Shown: positions 28,517 to 37,207 of the stretch, one piece after another
Numbering within the stretch: position 1 is the stretch's first letter
Layout: the number at the start of each line of letters is the position of its first letter
Program-made: the position numbers and the translations under genes
Assembly (NCBI RefSeq): GCF_030812295.1
Contig: NZ_JAUSSK010000005.1
Span: 62,001 to 126,000 of the forward strand
DNA length: 64,000 nucleotides
DNA from: Luteibacter jiangsuensis
GTDB taxonomy: Bacteria; Pseudomonadota; Gammaproteobacteria; Xanthomonadales; Rhodanobacteraceae
Reading direction: 5' to 3'
Notes under the pieces: generated by a model
Database searches by the model: none
The model's input: the letters and a program-made list of their open reading frames with translations, nothing else
Told to the model about the DNA's origin: nothing

Positions 28517-29775
28517 ACACCACCGCATACTCCACGGGGAATCGCACGATGAAACGTGTCGTCGTCACCGGCATCGGCGGCATCACGCCGCTCGGCAACG
28601 ACTGGGCCGGCATCGAGGCGCGCCTGCGCCAGTTCCACAACGCCGTACGCCGGATGGGCGAGTGGGACTATTTCGACAAGCTCAACGGCCGCCTGGGTGC
28701 GCCGGTGGACGATTTCAGCCTGCCCACGCACTGGTCGCGCAAACACGTGCGGTCGATGGGCCGCGTGGCGCAACTGGCCGTCGCCGCCAGCGAACGCGCA
28801 CTCGCGGATGCCGGCCTGCTCCACGACGAGCGCATCGCCGATGGCCGCATGGGCGTGGCCTACGGCTCGTCCGGCGGCAGCATCGAGCCGGCCCGCACCG
28901 TGGGGCACATGCTGGAAACCGGCTCGATGCAGGGCGTGACCGCCACCAGTTACATCCAGATGATGGCGCACACCACGGCAGTGAACGTGGGCGTGTTCTT
29001 CGGCCTCAAGGGCCGGGTCATCACCACCTCGAGCGCCTGTACCTCGGGAAGCCAGGCTATCGGCTACGGTTACGAAGCGATCCAGCAAGGCAAGCAGACG
29101 CTGATGCTGTGTGGCGGCGCAGAGGAACTCTCCGGCCCGGGCGCGGCCGTGTTCGACACCTTGTTCGCCACCAGCACCCGCAACGATACGCCGGAACTCA
29201 CGCCCCGCCCGTTCGACGCCGGGCGCGACGGCCTGGTGGTCGGCGAAGGCGCGACGACGCTGATCCTCGAGGAATACGAACACGCCCTTGCACGCGGTGC
29301 GCGCATCTACGCCGAAGTCGTCGGATTCGGCACCAATTCCGACGGCGCGCACATCACCCAACCCACGCGGGAAACGATGGCGGGCGCCATGCGCCTGGCG
29401 CTGGCGGATGCGGGATTGCCGGCTTCCGCGATCGGCTACGTCAGCGCGCATGGCACCGCCACCGATCGGGGCGATGTGGCCGAGAGCCACGCCACCGCCG
29501 ACGTGCTGGGCGCCGGCGTGCCGATCAGCTCGATGAAGAGCTACGTCGGCCATACGCTCGGCGCCTGCGGCGCACTGGAAGCCTGGTGGGCGATCGAGAT
29601 GATGCGCGGCGGCTGGTTCGCCCCGACGATCAACCTCGATACGCCCGATCCCGAGTGTGCGCCACTGGACTACCTCACCGGCGAAGGAAGGGACATCCAG
29701 ACCGACCATGTGATGAACAACAACTTCGCCTTCGGCGGGATCAACACCTCGCTCATCTTCAAGGCGCATCGCTGA
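28513..29775 (+). CDS. Beta-ketoacyl-ACP synthase (FabF-like) 1
   Basis: 420 residues, complete thiolase-fold ketosynthase: nucleophile Cys176 in SSACTSGSQ, His313 in SAHGTATDRGD and His347 in KSYVGHTLGACG. The C-terminus has NNNFAFGGINTSLIF. It condenses malonyl-ACP with the acyl chain during polyene elongation. The start overlapping the MMPL stop (ATGA) is annotated; an internal ATG at 28549 (MKRVVVTGIGG) is where most homologues begin and is a serious alternative, giving 408 residues. Confidence 0.92.
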   Translation: MNTTAYSTGNRTMKRVVVTGIGGITPLGNDWAGIEARLRQFHNAVRRMGEWDYFDKLNGRLGAPVDDFSLPTHWSRKHVRSMGRVAQLAVAASERALADAGLLHDERIADGRMGVAYGSSGGSIEPARTVGHMLETGSMQGVTATSYIQMMAHTTAVNVGVFFGLKGRVITTSSACTSGSQAIGYGYEAIQQGKQTLMLCGGAEELSGPGAAVFDTLFATSTRNDTPELTPRPFDAGRDGLVVGEGATTLILEEYEHALARGARIYAEVVGFGTNSDGAHITQPTRETMAGAMRLALADAGLPASAIGYVSAHGTATDRGDVAESHATADVLGAGVPISSMKSYVGHTLGACGALEAWWAIEMMRGGWFAPTINLDTPDPECAPLDYLTGEGRDIQTDHVMNNNFAFGGINTSLIFKAHR

Positions 29776-31001
29776 TGCGGCGTGTCGTCGTCACCGGCAT
29801 GGGCGTGGTGTCCTGCATCGGCGCCGGCAGGCATGCGCTGTTCGAGGGACTGCGCGCGGGCCGTGCGGGCTTTCGCCACAGGGACGACTTCGAGGCGCTC
29901 GGCATGCGCTGCCGGGTCGCCGCGCCCGTCGACCTGTCCGCGCTGGAACCGCCACCGCGCAAGCTGCGCCGTTACCTGCCCCAGGCGGCTGAGTTCGCCT
30001 GGCACGCCACGCGCGAAGCACTGGCCGAAGCGAAGCTCGACGAGGCGCGGGTGCGCGAGCGCGATGTCGGCATCGTCATGGGCGGTGCCGCCGCGCTGAG
30101 CGAGTACGAGGCCGGCCTCGATGTCTTCCATGCCAAGGGGATATCCCGGCTGTCGCCGTTCATCGTGCCGCGCAGCATGGGCAGCGCGGTATCGGCCACG
30201 CTCACCCATGCGTTCGGATTCGGCGGCCGCGGATTCACCGTCGGCTCCGCCTGCACGAGCGCCACGCACGCGATCGGCCAGGGCATGGAACTGATCCAGC
30301 TCGGCCGCCAGGAAATCGTGGTGTGTGGCGGAGCCGAGGAACTGCATGACAAGGCCGCCATGTGTTTCGACGTGATGAACGCACTTTCCTCCACCAGCGT
30401 GGCCGGAGAACGCGTGTCCACGCCATACGCCGTCGACCGCGACGGCATCCTGCTCGGTGGCGGCGCCGGCGTGCTGGTGCTGGAGTCGCTGGAACACGCG
30501 TTGGCACGGGGAGCGACCATCCTCGCCGAGATGGCGGGCTACGGCGCCGCTTCCGATCCGGACGGCATGGTCAGCCCCGCCGCGGACGGCATGGCCGAGG
30601 CCATGCACCAGGCCATCGACCTCGCCGGTTCCCTGCCGGACTACGTGAACACGCATGCCTGCGCCACCGTCGCGGGCGATCTCGCCGAATGGGAAGCGCT
30701 GCGCCGCGTTTTCGGCGATCGCGGCCATCCCGTGCCGCCGATGTCGTCGATCAAGGGCCTCATCGGCCACGCGCCCGCCGCCGCGGGTGCGCTCGATGCC
30801 ATCGCCGCGATCACGATGATGGAACACGGGGTCCTGCTTGGCGGTGCGACGCCACGTGAGCGCGATCCCGCCTTCGCCGGCGCTCCGCTCATCGAGGGCG
30901 AACTCGCGGAGCGCATCGATAGCCTGCTTTCGAACACCTTCGGCTTCGGCGGGAGTTGCGCTGCGCTGATGATCCGCCGTTTCGACGGAGACAGCGCATG
31001 A
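29775..31001 (+). CDS. Beta-ketoacyl-ACP synthase (FabF-like) 2, atypical His motif
   Basis: 408 residues; MRRVVVTGMGVVSCIG is a normal ketosynthase N-terminus. The catalytic triad seems intact: Cys160 (GSACTSATHAIG), His294 (VNTHACATVAGD) and His332 (KGLIGHAPAAAG). The motif around His294 is unusual, ACAT instead of the normal GTxT, and the second His is followed by APAAAG rather than TLGAAG. It may prefer a different chain or work mainly as partner of the other ketosynthase. It shares one base with the upstream stop codon (TGATG). Confidence 0.9.
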   Translation: MRRVVVTGMGVVSCIGAGRHALFEGLRAGRAGFRHRDDFEALGMRCRVAAPVDLSALEPPPRKLRRYLPQAAEFAWHATREALAEAKLDEARVRERDVGIVMGGAAALSEYEAGLDVFHAKGISRLSPFIVPRSMGSAVSATLTHAFGFGGRGFTVGSACTSATHAIGQGMELIQLGRQEIVVCGGAEELHDKAAMCFDVMNALSSTSVAGERVSTPYAVDRDGILLGGGAGVLVLESLEHALARGATILAEMAGYGAASDPDGMVSPAADGMAEAMHQAIDLAGSLPDYVNTHACATVAGDLAEWEALRRVFGDRGHPVPPMSSIKGLIGHAPAAAGALDAIAAITMMEHGVLLGGATPRERDPAFAGAPLIEGELAERIDSLLSNTFGFGGSCAALMIRRFDGDSA

Positions 31002-31723
31002 TCGACCTGCACATCGACGCGTGGCGTGCCTGGGCGCCGGGCATCGACGACGCCGCCGACTGGGCGGCATGGGCTGCCGCTCCGCACCCCGTCGTCGATC
31101 GCGGCGAACAGCCCGCCTGCGATTTCGTACCAGCGATGCAGCGCCGCCGTCTCAGCAGGCTGGCGCGCATCGTGATGCACACCGCGTGGCCCTTGTGCGG
31201 CGACGACGAACAAGTGCCTTTCGTGTTCGCCTCTCGCCACGGCGAAACCACCCATACGTTCGCCATGCTCGATGATATCGGCCGCGAAGCCCCGCTGTCG
31301 CCAACGCGGTTCGGGCTGTCCGTGCACAACGCCATCGCCGGGCAATGGTCCATCCTGCGCGGCCAGCGCGGCGAATCGGTGGCCATCGCCGGCGAGGCCG
31401 ACACCTTCGAGCACGCCGTCGTGGAGGCCACGGCCCTTCTGGGCGAGGGCGCTTCCGCCGCCATCGTGGTCGTCGCCGAAGAGCTCCCCGCCAAGGCGTA
31501 CGACGGATGGATCGACGACGTGCCCTTCTCGTATACGCTGGCACTGCGTGTATCGCTGGCGGGCGGCGGCCCGCGCTGGCGCCTGTCGCTCGGCGAAAAT
31601 ACCGGCGCCACGCCGGCGGCCGGGGAGCCGCATGCCTTGCGTTTCATCCGCGCCTTGCACCATGGTGCGACCCTCGACCACCCGTGGAAGACACGACGAT
31701 GGACCTGGCAGCCGATAGCGTGA
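30998..31723 (+). CDS. Ketosynthase-like chain-length factor (N-terminal KS domain only)
   Basis: 241 residues, matching the short 'Ketoacyl-synt_2' proteins of aryl-polyene clusters. Recognisable blocks are MQRRRLSRLARIVMHTAW, FASRHGETTHTFAMLDDI, SPTRFGLSVHNAIAGQWSIL and AIVVVAEELPAKAY. It has no Cys/His/His triad and so is not itself a condensing enzyme; related proteins pair with a true ketosynthase and influence chain length. Start overlaps the previous stop (ATGA). Confidence 0.85.
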   Translation: MIDLHIDAWRAWAPGIDDAADWAAWAAAPHPVVDRGEQPACDFVPAMQRRRLSRLARIVMHTAWPLCGDDEQVPFVFASRHGETTHTFAMLDDIGREAPLSPTRFGLSVHNAIAGQWSILRGQRGESVAIAGEADTFEHAVVEATALLGEGASAAIVVVAEELPAKAYDGWIDDVPFSYTLALRVSLAGGGPRWRLSLGENTGATPAAGEPHALRFIRALHHGATLDHPWKTRRWTWQPIA

Positions 31724-32487
31724 GCCACCGCCGCGACGCGTGGGCGTGGCGCTTCGTCTTCACCGCGCTCAGCTTCGCGCTGTTCGGCGTCGGCGGCGTG
31801 CTGCTGCGGCTGCTCATCCTGCCCGTGGTCCTGCACTGGCCAGGGCCGTCCGCCGTGCGCCGGCGGCGCGCCCGGCGCACGGTCGGCCACGCCTTCTGGC
31901 TGCATGCCCAGTTCATGTACCGAACCGGCGTGGTGAACTATTCCTTCGAAGGCCTGGAGAAGCTGGGCCGCCCCGGCCAGATGATCGTCGCCAACCACCC
32001 TTCGCTGATCGACGTGGTCTACCTCATCGGCCACGTGCCCGATGCCAATTGCATCGTGAAGCACAGCCTCTGGAAAAACCCCTGCATGCGCGGGCCCGTG
32101 AGCGTCGCGCAGTACATCAGCAACGACGGCAGCGCGGAAATGCTGGAGCGTGCGGCCGACGTGCTGCGCGAAGGACAGACGCTGATCGTCTTTCCCGAAG
32201 GCACGCGCACCACGCCGGGAGAGTTCCCGGTGTTCCATCGTGGCGCGGCGGCGATCGCCGTTCGCGGGGCGCGGGTGGTCACGCCGGTGTTCATCAGCGT
32301 CCAGCCCACCACGCTGACCAAGGCCGAGCCGTGGTATCGCGTCCCGCACCGCCGCGTGCGCATGCATCTGCGCGTGGGCGACGACATCCCCGTGGAGGGC
32401 TTCAGCGAAGGCACTCCCGCGCCGATAGCCTCCCGACGTCTCAACGAACACCTGCACGCCCTCTACGCCAGGGAACTCAAGGCATGA
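31699..32487 (+). CDS. Lysophospholipid acyltransferase-family protein (PlsC-like)
   Basis: 262 residues. An N-terminal hydrophobic stretch (about 18-47) precedes the acyltransferase motif ANHPSLID (catalytic His100 and Asp105) and the substrate-binding FPEGTR (165-170). These PlsC-like enzymes in aryl-polyene clusters are thought to attach the polyene chain to a glycerol or other lipid acceptor at the inner membrane. It overlaps the end of the chain-length-factor gene by 25 nt. Confidence 0.9.
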   Translation: MDLAADSVSHRRDAWAWRFVFTALSFALFGVGGVLLRLLILPVVLHWPGPSAVRRRRARRTVGHAFWLHAQFMYRTGVVNYSFEGLEKLGRPGQMIVANHPSLIDVVYLIGHVPDANCIVKHSLWKNPCMRGPVSVAQYISNDGSAEMLERAADVLREGQTLIVFPEGTRTTPGEFPVFHRGAAAIAVRGARVVTPVFISVQPTTLTKAEPWYRVPHRRVRMHLRVGDDIPVEGFSEGTPAPIASRRLNEHLHALYARELKA

Positions 32488-32753
32488 ACGACCTCGAGCG
32501 GGATATCGCCCGCCTCATCATCGAAACGCTCGCCCTGGAGCACCTGGGCGTCGACGACATCGCCCCGGACCAGCCGCTCTTCGGCCAGGGCCTCGGGCTG
32601 GATTCGGTCGATGCGCTGGAACTCGCGCTCGCGCTGCAAAACCGCTATGGCCTGAAGATCGCATCGGATTCGCGCGATGCGCGGCGCCATTTCGAAACCG
32701 TGCGCAGCCTTGCCCTCTACGTCCAGGCGAGTGGATCCGCATGCGCAAGCTGA
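32484..32753 (+). CDS. Second acyl carrier protein (aryl-polyene cluster)
   Basis: 89 residues; phosphopantetheine Ser in GLGLDSVDALELAL. The N-terminus MNDLERDIARLIIETLALE and C-terminal SLALYVQA are typical helices. Two ACPs are normal for aryl-polyene systems, one possibly for starter loading and one for elongation. Overlaps both neighbours (ATGA at the start, 13 nt with the next gene). Confidence 0.92.
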   Translation: MNDLERDIARLIIETLALEHLGVDDIAPDQPLFGQGLGLDSVDALELALALQNRYGLKIASDSRDARRHFETVRSLALYVQASGSACAS

Positions 32754-33913
32754 GCGACCTCATCCTCCTGGTCGTCGGCGTGCTGTACCCGTTCATCGTG
32801 TACTTCGGCATGGACCACGTGTCGACGCCGGTCTTCGGACTGATCCTCGGAAGCCTCTGGCTCGTCCGCGCCCCCGCGCTCCTGCGCCAGCCCGGGGGGC
32901 GCTGGATGCTCGGCATCACCCTGGTCTATTGCGCCGTGCTCGCCTTCGGCGGCGAAGAACACCTGTTGCGTTGGTATCCCAGCCTGATCTGCGCCCTGCT
33001 GCTGGCGGCCTTCGGCCTGAGCCTGAAGTACGGGCCGCCGATGATCGAGCGCATCGCGCGGGTGAGCGAACCGGACCTGCCCCCGGTAGCCGTTCGCTAT
33101 ACGCGCAGGGTGACCTGGGTATGGGTGGCATTCTTCGCGCTCAACGGCACCGCCTCGGGCGTGCTCGCCGAGTGGGGGCCGCTTTCGTGGTGGACGTTCT
33201 ACAACGGCATCCTCGCCTATTCCGTCATGGGCGTGCTGTTCCTGGGCGAGTGGATCCTTCGCCAGCGCCTTCGCCGGCGGATCAACAAGGCGCCGATGGA
33301 CGGTGCCGCGCAACGGCTCGCCTCGCATCCATGGGTCGCCGCGGCGGCGGGTGGGTATGCCGGAAAGCTGGGCCCGGGCATGGTGGTCGCACTGGGCACC
33401 GCCGGACGGTTGGCCTTGCTCCGCCACGGCCGCGCGGGCCTGGTCGCCGAGCTCGGCCAGCATGCAGCCGGTGACGATGCCCTGTCCACGCCACTGGTCT
33501 GGCGGTTCGTCGACACGCTGCCGGAACCGTCCAGGGTGGATGCGCTGCTACGCGCCCCCTTGCCCGAGACGGCCATCGTGCTCGGCGAGCGCCGCGAAGG
33601 CGATACCTGCACGATCGATCTCGAACTGCCGCTCGACCTCGCCTGCTTCGCGGACCACTTCCCCGATGCGCCGGTGCTGCCCGGCGTGTTGCAGGTTGGC
33701 TGGGCGCTCGATCTGGCCGCGCCGCGGCTCGGCACGCCACGTACTTGCCGTGCCATGGACGGCCTGAAGTTCCAGCGGCTGCTGCGCCCCGGCGACCGTG
33801 TCCGGCTCGTCCTGCGTCACGACCCGGATACCGGGCGCCTTCACTTCGCCTATCGCATGGACGACGCACCCGTCTCTTCGGCCCATCTTCGCCTGGACGG
33901 CACCCATGCCTGA
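32741..33913 (+). CDS. Fusion: COG4648-type membrane domain + acyl-ligase C-terminal remnant + ApeI-type dehydratase
   Basis: 390 residues in three parts. (1) Residues 1-180: a multi-pass COG4648-like membrane domain (MRKLSDLILLVVGVLYPFIV; LVRAPALLRQPGGRWMLG) normally encoded as a separate protein. (2) About 187-270: sequence resembling the C-terminal subdomain of AMP-forming acyl ligases (RLASHPWV, then AGRLALLRHGRAGLVAEL, and LVWRFVDTLPEP), but the Gly-Lys of the usual 'LPxxxQGK' catalytic loop is missing and the whole adenylating N-domain is absent. (3) About 285-390: an ApeI/FabA-like hot-dog dehydratase (ADHFPDAPVLPGVLQVGWA, His306). The simplest reading is an in-frame deletion joining two neighbouring genes. 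The dehydratase part may still dehydrate 3-hydroxyacyl-ACP, now anchored in the membrane. The domain assignment of part 2 is from memory of the family, not an alignment. Confidence 0.8.
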   Translation: MRKLSDLILLVVGVLYPFIVYFGMDHVSTPVFGLILGSLWLVRAPALLRQPGGRWMLGITLVYCAVLAFGGEEHLLRWYPSLICALLLAAFGLSLKYGPPMIERIARVSEPDLPPVAVRYTRRVTWVWVAFFALNGTASGVLAEWGPLSWWTFYNGILAYSVMGVLFLGEWILRQRLRRRINKAPMDGAAQRLASHPWVAAAAGGYAGKLGPGMVVALGTAGRLALLRHGRAGLVAELGQHAAGDDALSTPLVWRFVDTLPEPSRVDALLRAPLPETAIVLGERREGDTCTIDLELPLDLACFADHFPDAPVLPGVLQVGWALDLAAPRLGTPRTCRAMDGLKFQRLLRPGDRVRLVLRHDPDTGRLHFAYRMDDAPVSSAHLRLDGTHA

Positions 33914-34859
33914 GACAACGGCAAACGTGCATTGGGCGGCGCAAAAAGAGCGCGGCAGCTTCCTCGGCATCAAGCTCACCGCCATCGCCGTGCGGTTGCT
34001 CGGCCGGCGCGCGGTGACGCCCGTGATCCAGCTGATCGTGCTGTACTTCTTCGTCACCGGGCGCGCGGCGCGACATAACGTGCGCGATTACCAGCGGCGC
34101 CTCGCCGCATGGAGCGGGCGCGGCAACCTCTTCCCACGTTCGCGTGCCGTGTTCGCCCAGTACCTCGCCTTCGGCGAATGCATGCTCGACCGTTTCGATG
34201 TATGGCGCGGCAAGCTGCGTCTTGCCTCGATCGACATGGACGACCCCGATGGCGTGCGTGACGCGCTGCTGGCCGGTGGGCGTGGGCAACTGCTGATCTG
34301 CACCCACCTGGGCAACCTCGACGTATGCCGTGCGATGGCCGAGCTCGGCGAGGGCGTGGCACTGAACGTCCTGATGCACCTGCCCAACGCCGCCCACTTC
34401 AACCGGCTGCTTGGCGAATCGGGTGACAGGCGTCTGCGTCTGATGCACGTGGGCGACCTGGATACCTCCGCGATGCTGGAACTGTCGCAGCGCCTGGAGC
34501 GAGGCGAATGGATCGCCATCGCCGGCGACCGCGTACCGGAACACGGCGGCCGTGTCGTCGACGTGGATTTTCTCGGTGCCTCCGCGGCCTTCCCGCAAGG
34601 CCCGTGGCTGATGGCGGCGATGCTGCGCTGCCCGGTGAACCTCGTTTGCTGCCTGAAACACCGAGGCCGTTATCGCATCCACCTTCGCCGCTTCGCCGAT
34701 GCCGCCGGCTGGGAACGCGGGCGGCGCGAAGCGGCCATCGCCCGGTCGGTAGCGAACTATGCCGCATGGCTCGGTGAGCGTTGCCTCGAGGCACCCTTGC
34801 AATGGTTCAACTTCCACCCGTACTGGCACGGTACGAACGGAGCACTCCATGCGCGCTAG
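33906..34859 (+). CDS. LpxL/HtrB-like acyltransferase
   Basis: 317 residues. A hydrophobic N-terminal segment (about 38-51) and the acyltransferase motif THLGNLD (His134, Asp139) within LLICTHLGNLDVCRAMAEL, followed by IAGDRVPEHGGRVVDVDFLG. The end QWFNFHPYW is typical of LpxL-like acyltransferases in aryl-polyene and flexirubin-type clusters. Likely transfers an acyl/polyenoyl chain to a lipid acceptor; whether it acts before or after the PlsC-like enzyme is unknown. Overlaps the fusion gene by 8 nt. Confidence 0.88.
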   Translation: MPETTANVHWAAQKERGSFLGIKLTAIAVRLLGRRAVTPVIQLIVLYFFVTGRAARHNVRDYQRRLAAWSGRGNLFPRSRAVFAQYLAFGECMLDRFDVWRGKLRLASIDMDDPDGVRDALLAGGRGQLLICTHLGNLDVCRAMAELGEGVALNVLMHLPNAAHFNRLLGESGDRRLRLMHVGDLDTSAMLELSQRLERGEWIAIAGDRVPEHGGRVVDVDFLGASAAFPQGPWLMAAMLRCPVNLVCCLKHRGRYRIHLRRFADAAGWERGRREAAIARSVANYAAWLGERCLEAPLQWFNFHPYWHGTNGALHAR

Positions 34860-35310
34860 TGGCGTCCTCGCCGCCGAGATCGACGTGACCGTTCCCTTCT
34901 TCGACGTCGACTCCATGGATGTCGTCTGGCACGGCCACTATGTGAAGTACCTCGAGATCGCGCGTTGCGCGCTGCTCGACGACCTCGGCCACAACTACAG
35001 GCGGATGAAGGAGACGGGCTATGTCTGGCCCATCATCGACCTGCAACTGCGTTATGCCCGCGCCGCACGCTTCGGGCAGACCCTGCGCGTACGCGCCGAA
35101 CTGGTCGAGTGGCAGAACCGCTTGAAGATCCACTACACGTTGAGCGATGCCTCCAGCGGCGAGCGCCTCACCCGGGCCAGCACCATCCAGGTCGCGGTGA
35201 GCCTCGTCGATGGAGAGATGCAACTGGTCTCGCCCACCGTGTTCACCGACGACGTCGACCGCCGCCTTGCGCACCGTTCGCAAGACCGATCCGCAGGAAG
35301 CACGCCATGA
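34849..35310 (+). CDS. YbgC/4-hydroxybenzoyl-CoA-type thioesterase
   Basis: 153 residues, hot-dog fold. The motif FFDVDSMDVVWHGHYVKYLE carries the catalytic Asp and the HxxY(V)xYxE helix of 4-hydroxybenzoyl-CoA-type thioesterases. In aryl-polyene clusters this enzyme probably releases or edits acyl chains. Start supported by GGAG 6 nt upstream of the ATG; overlaps neighbours at both ends. Confidence 0.9.
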   Translation: MRASGVLAAEIDVTVPFFDVDSMDVVWHGHYVKYLEIARCALLDDLGHNYRRMKETGYVWPIIDLQLRYARAARFGQTLRVRAELVEWQNRLKIHYTLSDASSGERLTRASTIQVAVSLVDGEMQLVSPTVFTDDVDRRLAHRSQDRSAGSTP

Positions 35311-36029
35311 AATACGCCAGCGCCACCTATGTCGAGGAAACCCGGATCGGTTTCGTATTCCTGCGCACGCATACCTGGCAACACCATGTGCTCCGGGTCG
35401 CCATAAACGACCTGAAACGACTGGTCGGCGAGCCGCTGCCACAAGGTGGCACCCTGCTCGATGTCGGCTGCGGCCAGGGCCGCTCGTTCCGGCTGCTGCG
35501 CGACGCCTTCGCACCCGCCCGCATCGTGGGCCTGGACGCCGACCCGCACAGCATCGCGTTGTCGGCCCGGGAAGCGGAACGCGAAGGCATCGAGGCGAAG
35601 CTGATGCTGGGCGACTGCGCCGGCATCGACCTGCCCGATGCCAGCGTGGACGTGCTGTTCTGCCACCAGACCTTCCACCACCTGGTGGAACAGGAACGTG
35701 CCCTCGACGAATTCTGGCGCGTACTGAAGCCGGGCGGACTGCTGCTCTTCGCCGAATCCACGCGCGCCTATATCGATACCTGGGTGATCCGCTGGTTCTT
35801 CCGTCACCCCATGCACGTGCAGAAGAGCGCCGACGAGTACATGGCGATGCTGCGCTCCCGGGGTTTCGTCTTCGCCGAAGGCAACGTTTCCCTGCCCTAC
35901 CTCTGGTGGAGCCGATCGAAGGATTTCGGCCTGCTCGAACGCTGGGGCATCAAGGCGCCGCCCCCGCCCGGCGAGCGCGAGGAAACCCTCGTGAACGTGG
36001 CCGCGCGCAAGCCGCTCTCCCCGGCATGA
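35307..36029 (+). CDS. Class I SAM-dependent methyltransferase (aryl-polyene cluster)
   Basis: 240 residues; motif I LLDVGCGQGRSFRLL, GLDADPHSIALS at strand 2, LPDASVDVLFCHQTFHHL at motif IV and RVLKPGGLLLFAES at motif V. A methyltransferase in this operon would methylate the aryl head group (O- or C-methylation), as reported for aryl polyenes; the position cannot be read from sequence. ATGA overlaps on both sides. Confidence 0.9.
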   Translation: MKYASATYVEETRIGFVFLRTHTWQHHVLRVAINDLKRLVGEPLPQGGTLLDVGCGQGRSFRLLRDAFAPARIVGLDADPHSIALSAREAEREGIEAKLMLGDCAGIDLPDASVDVLFCHQTFHHLVEQERALDEFWRVLKPGGLLLFAESTRAYIDTWVIRWFFRHPMHVQKSADEYMAMLRSRGFVFAEGNVSLPYLWWSRSKDFGLLERWGIKAPPPPGEREETLVNVAARKPLSPA

Positions 36030-37207
36030 GCACGGCGTACCTCAACGCGCTGGGCGTGGCCTGTTCGCTTGGCGCGGGAAAGGCCGCGGTGGCCGATGCA
36101 TTGTTCCGTGCCGCCACACACGGTCTCCGGCCGCTCGATGGCTGGGTACCCGCGCGCGCATTGCCGCTGGGCGAAGTGACGGCCGACCTGCCGCCCGTGC
36201 CCGCCGGCATGGAGCAGCGCGACACGCGCAACAACCGCTTGCTGCTGCTCGCGGCCAGGGAAATCGAAACGGAGGTCCGCGCCGCGATCGCCCGCTTCGG
36301 TGCCGCCCGCGTCGGCGTGGTCGTCGGCACGAGCACCACCGGCATCGAGGAAGCGACCCACGGCATCGCCGCGCGTGGCGTGGACGGCACGTGGCCCGAC
36401 GATTACCGCTACAGCGACCAGGAACTCGGGGCACCGGCCGCCTTCCTTGCCGAGTGGCTGGGTGTCGCCGGTCCCTGCTACGGTATTTCCACCGCGTGCA
36501 CCTCGGGCGCACGCGCACTGCTCAGCGCGCAGCGGCTCCTTCGGCTCGGTCTGTGCGATGCCGTGGTCTGCGGTGGCGCCGATACCCTTTGTCGCCTCGC
36601 CACGAATGGTTTCCATGCACTGGAAGCCATGGCGCCCGAACGCTGCCTGCCGTTCTCCCGTTCGCGTCGTGGCATCAACATCGGCGAAGCCGCGGCGTTG
36701 TTCCTGATGACCAGGGATGCCGCGCCAGTCGTCATGCTCGGCGGCGGTGCCAGCTCGGATGCCTATCACATGTCGTCGCCCGAGCCCGGCGGGCGCGGTG
36801 CCAGCGAGGCGATGCGCCGTGCCTTGTCGACGGCGGGCATCGTTGCGGATACCGTCGACTACGTGAACCTGCACGGCACCGCCACCGAGCACAACGACGC
36901 GATGGAAAGCCACGCCGTGGCCACCACCTTCGCCCGTCCCGTGCGTTGCTCATCGACCAAGGCGCTGACCGGGCATACGCTGGGTGCCGCCGGGGCCCTG
37001 GAAGCCGCGTTTTGCTGGCTCGCACTCACCGATCCGGGGCGGCGCCTGCCCCCGCACGTGTGGGACGGCGAGCCCGATCCGGCGCTGCCATCCCTCGCCT
37101 TCACGCGTATCGGCGACACGCTGCCGGCGGGCCGCCGCCACTTAATGAGCAATTCGTTCGCGTTCGGCGGTAACAACGCGAGCCTGATCCTGGCGGACGC
37201 GACATGA
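36026..37207 (+). CDS. Beta-ketoacyl-ACP synthase 3 (aryl-polyene cluster)
   Basis: 393 residues, complete triad: Cys158 (ISTACTSGARAL), His283 (VNLHGTATEHND) and His317 (KALTGHTLGAAG). The N-terminus MSTAYLNALGVACSLGAGKA and insert AMAPERCLPFSRSRRGINIG are typical of the FabB-like ketosynthase found next to the ApeP-type dehydratase. Together with the two upstream ketosynthases it gives three condensing enzymes for the pathway. Confidence 0.92.
   Translation: MSTAYLNALGVACSLGAGKAAVADALFRAATHGLRPLDGWVPARALPLGEVTADLPPVPAGMEQRDTRNNRLLLLAAREIETEVRAAIARFGAARVGVVVGTSTTGIEEATHGIAARGVDGTWPDDYRYSDQELGAPAAFLAEWLGVAGPCYGISTACTSGARALLSAQRLLRLGLCDAVVCGGADTLCRLATNGFHALEAMAPERCLPFSRSRRGINIGEAAALFLMTRDAAPVVMLGGGASSDAYHMSSPEPGGRGASEAMRRALSTAGIVADTVDYVNLHGTATEHNDAMESHAVATTFARPVRCSSTKALTGHTLGAAGALEAAFCWLALTDPGRRLPPHVWDGEPDPALPSLAFTRIGDTLPAGRRHLMSNSFAFGGNNASLILADAT

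Noticed and set aside
28329-29774. N-terminal ~480 residues of an 890-residue open frame ending in ketosynthase 2
   Set aside because: This part is an Arg-rich out-of-frame reading of the MMPL and ketosynthase 1 genes; the real ketosynthase 2 starts at 29775.
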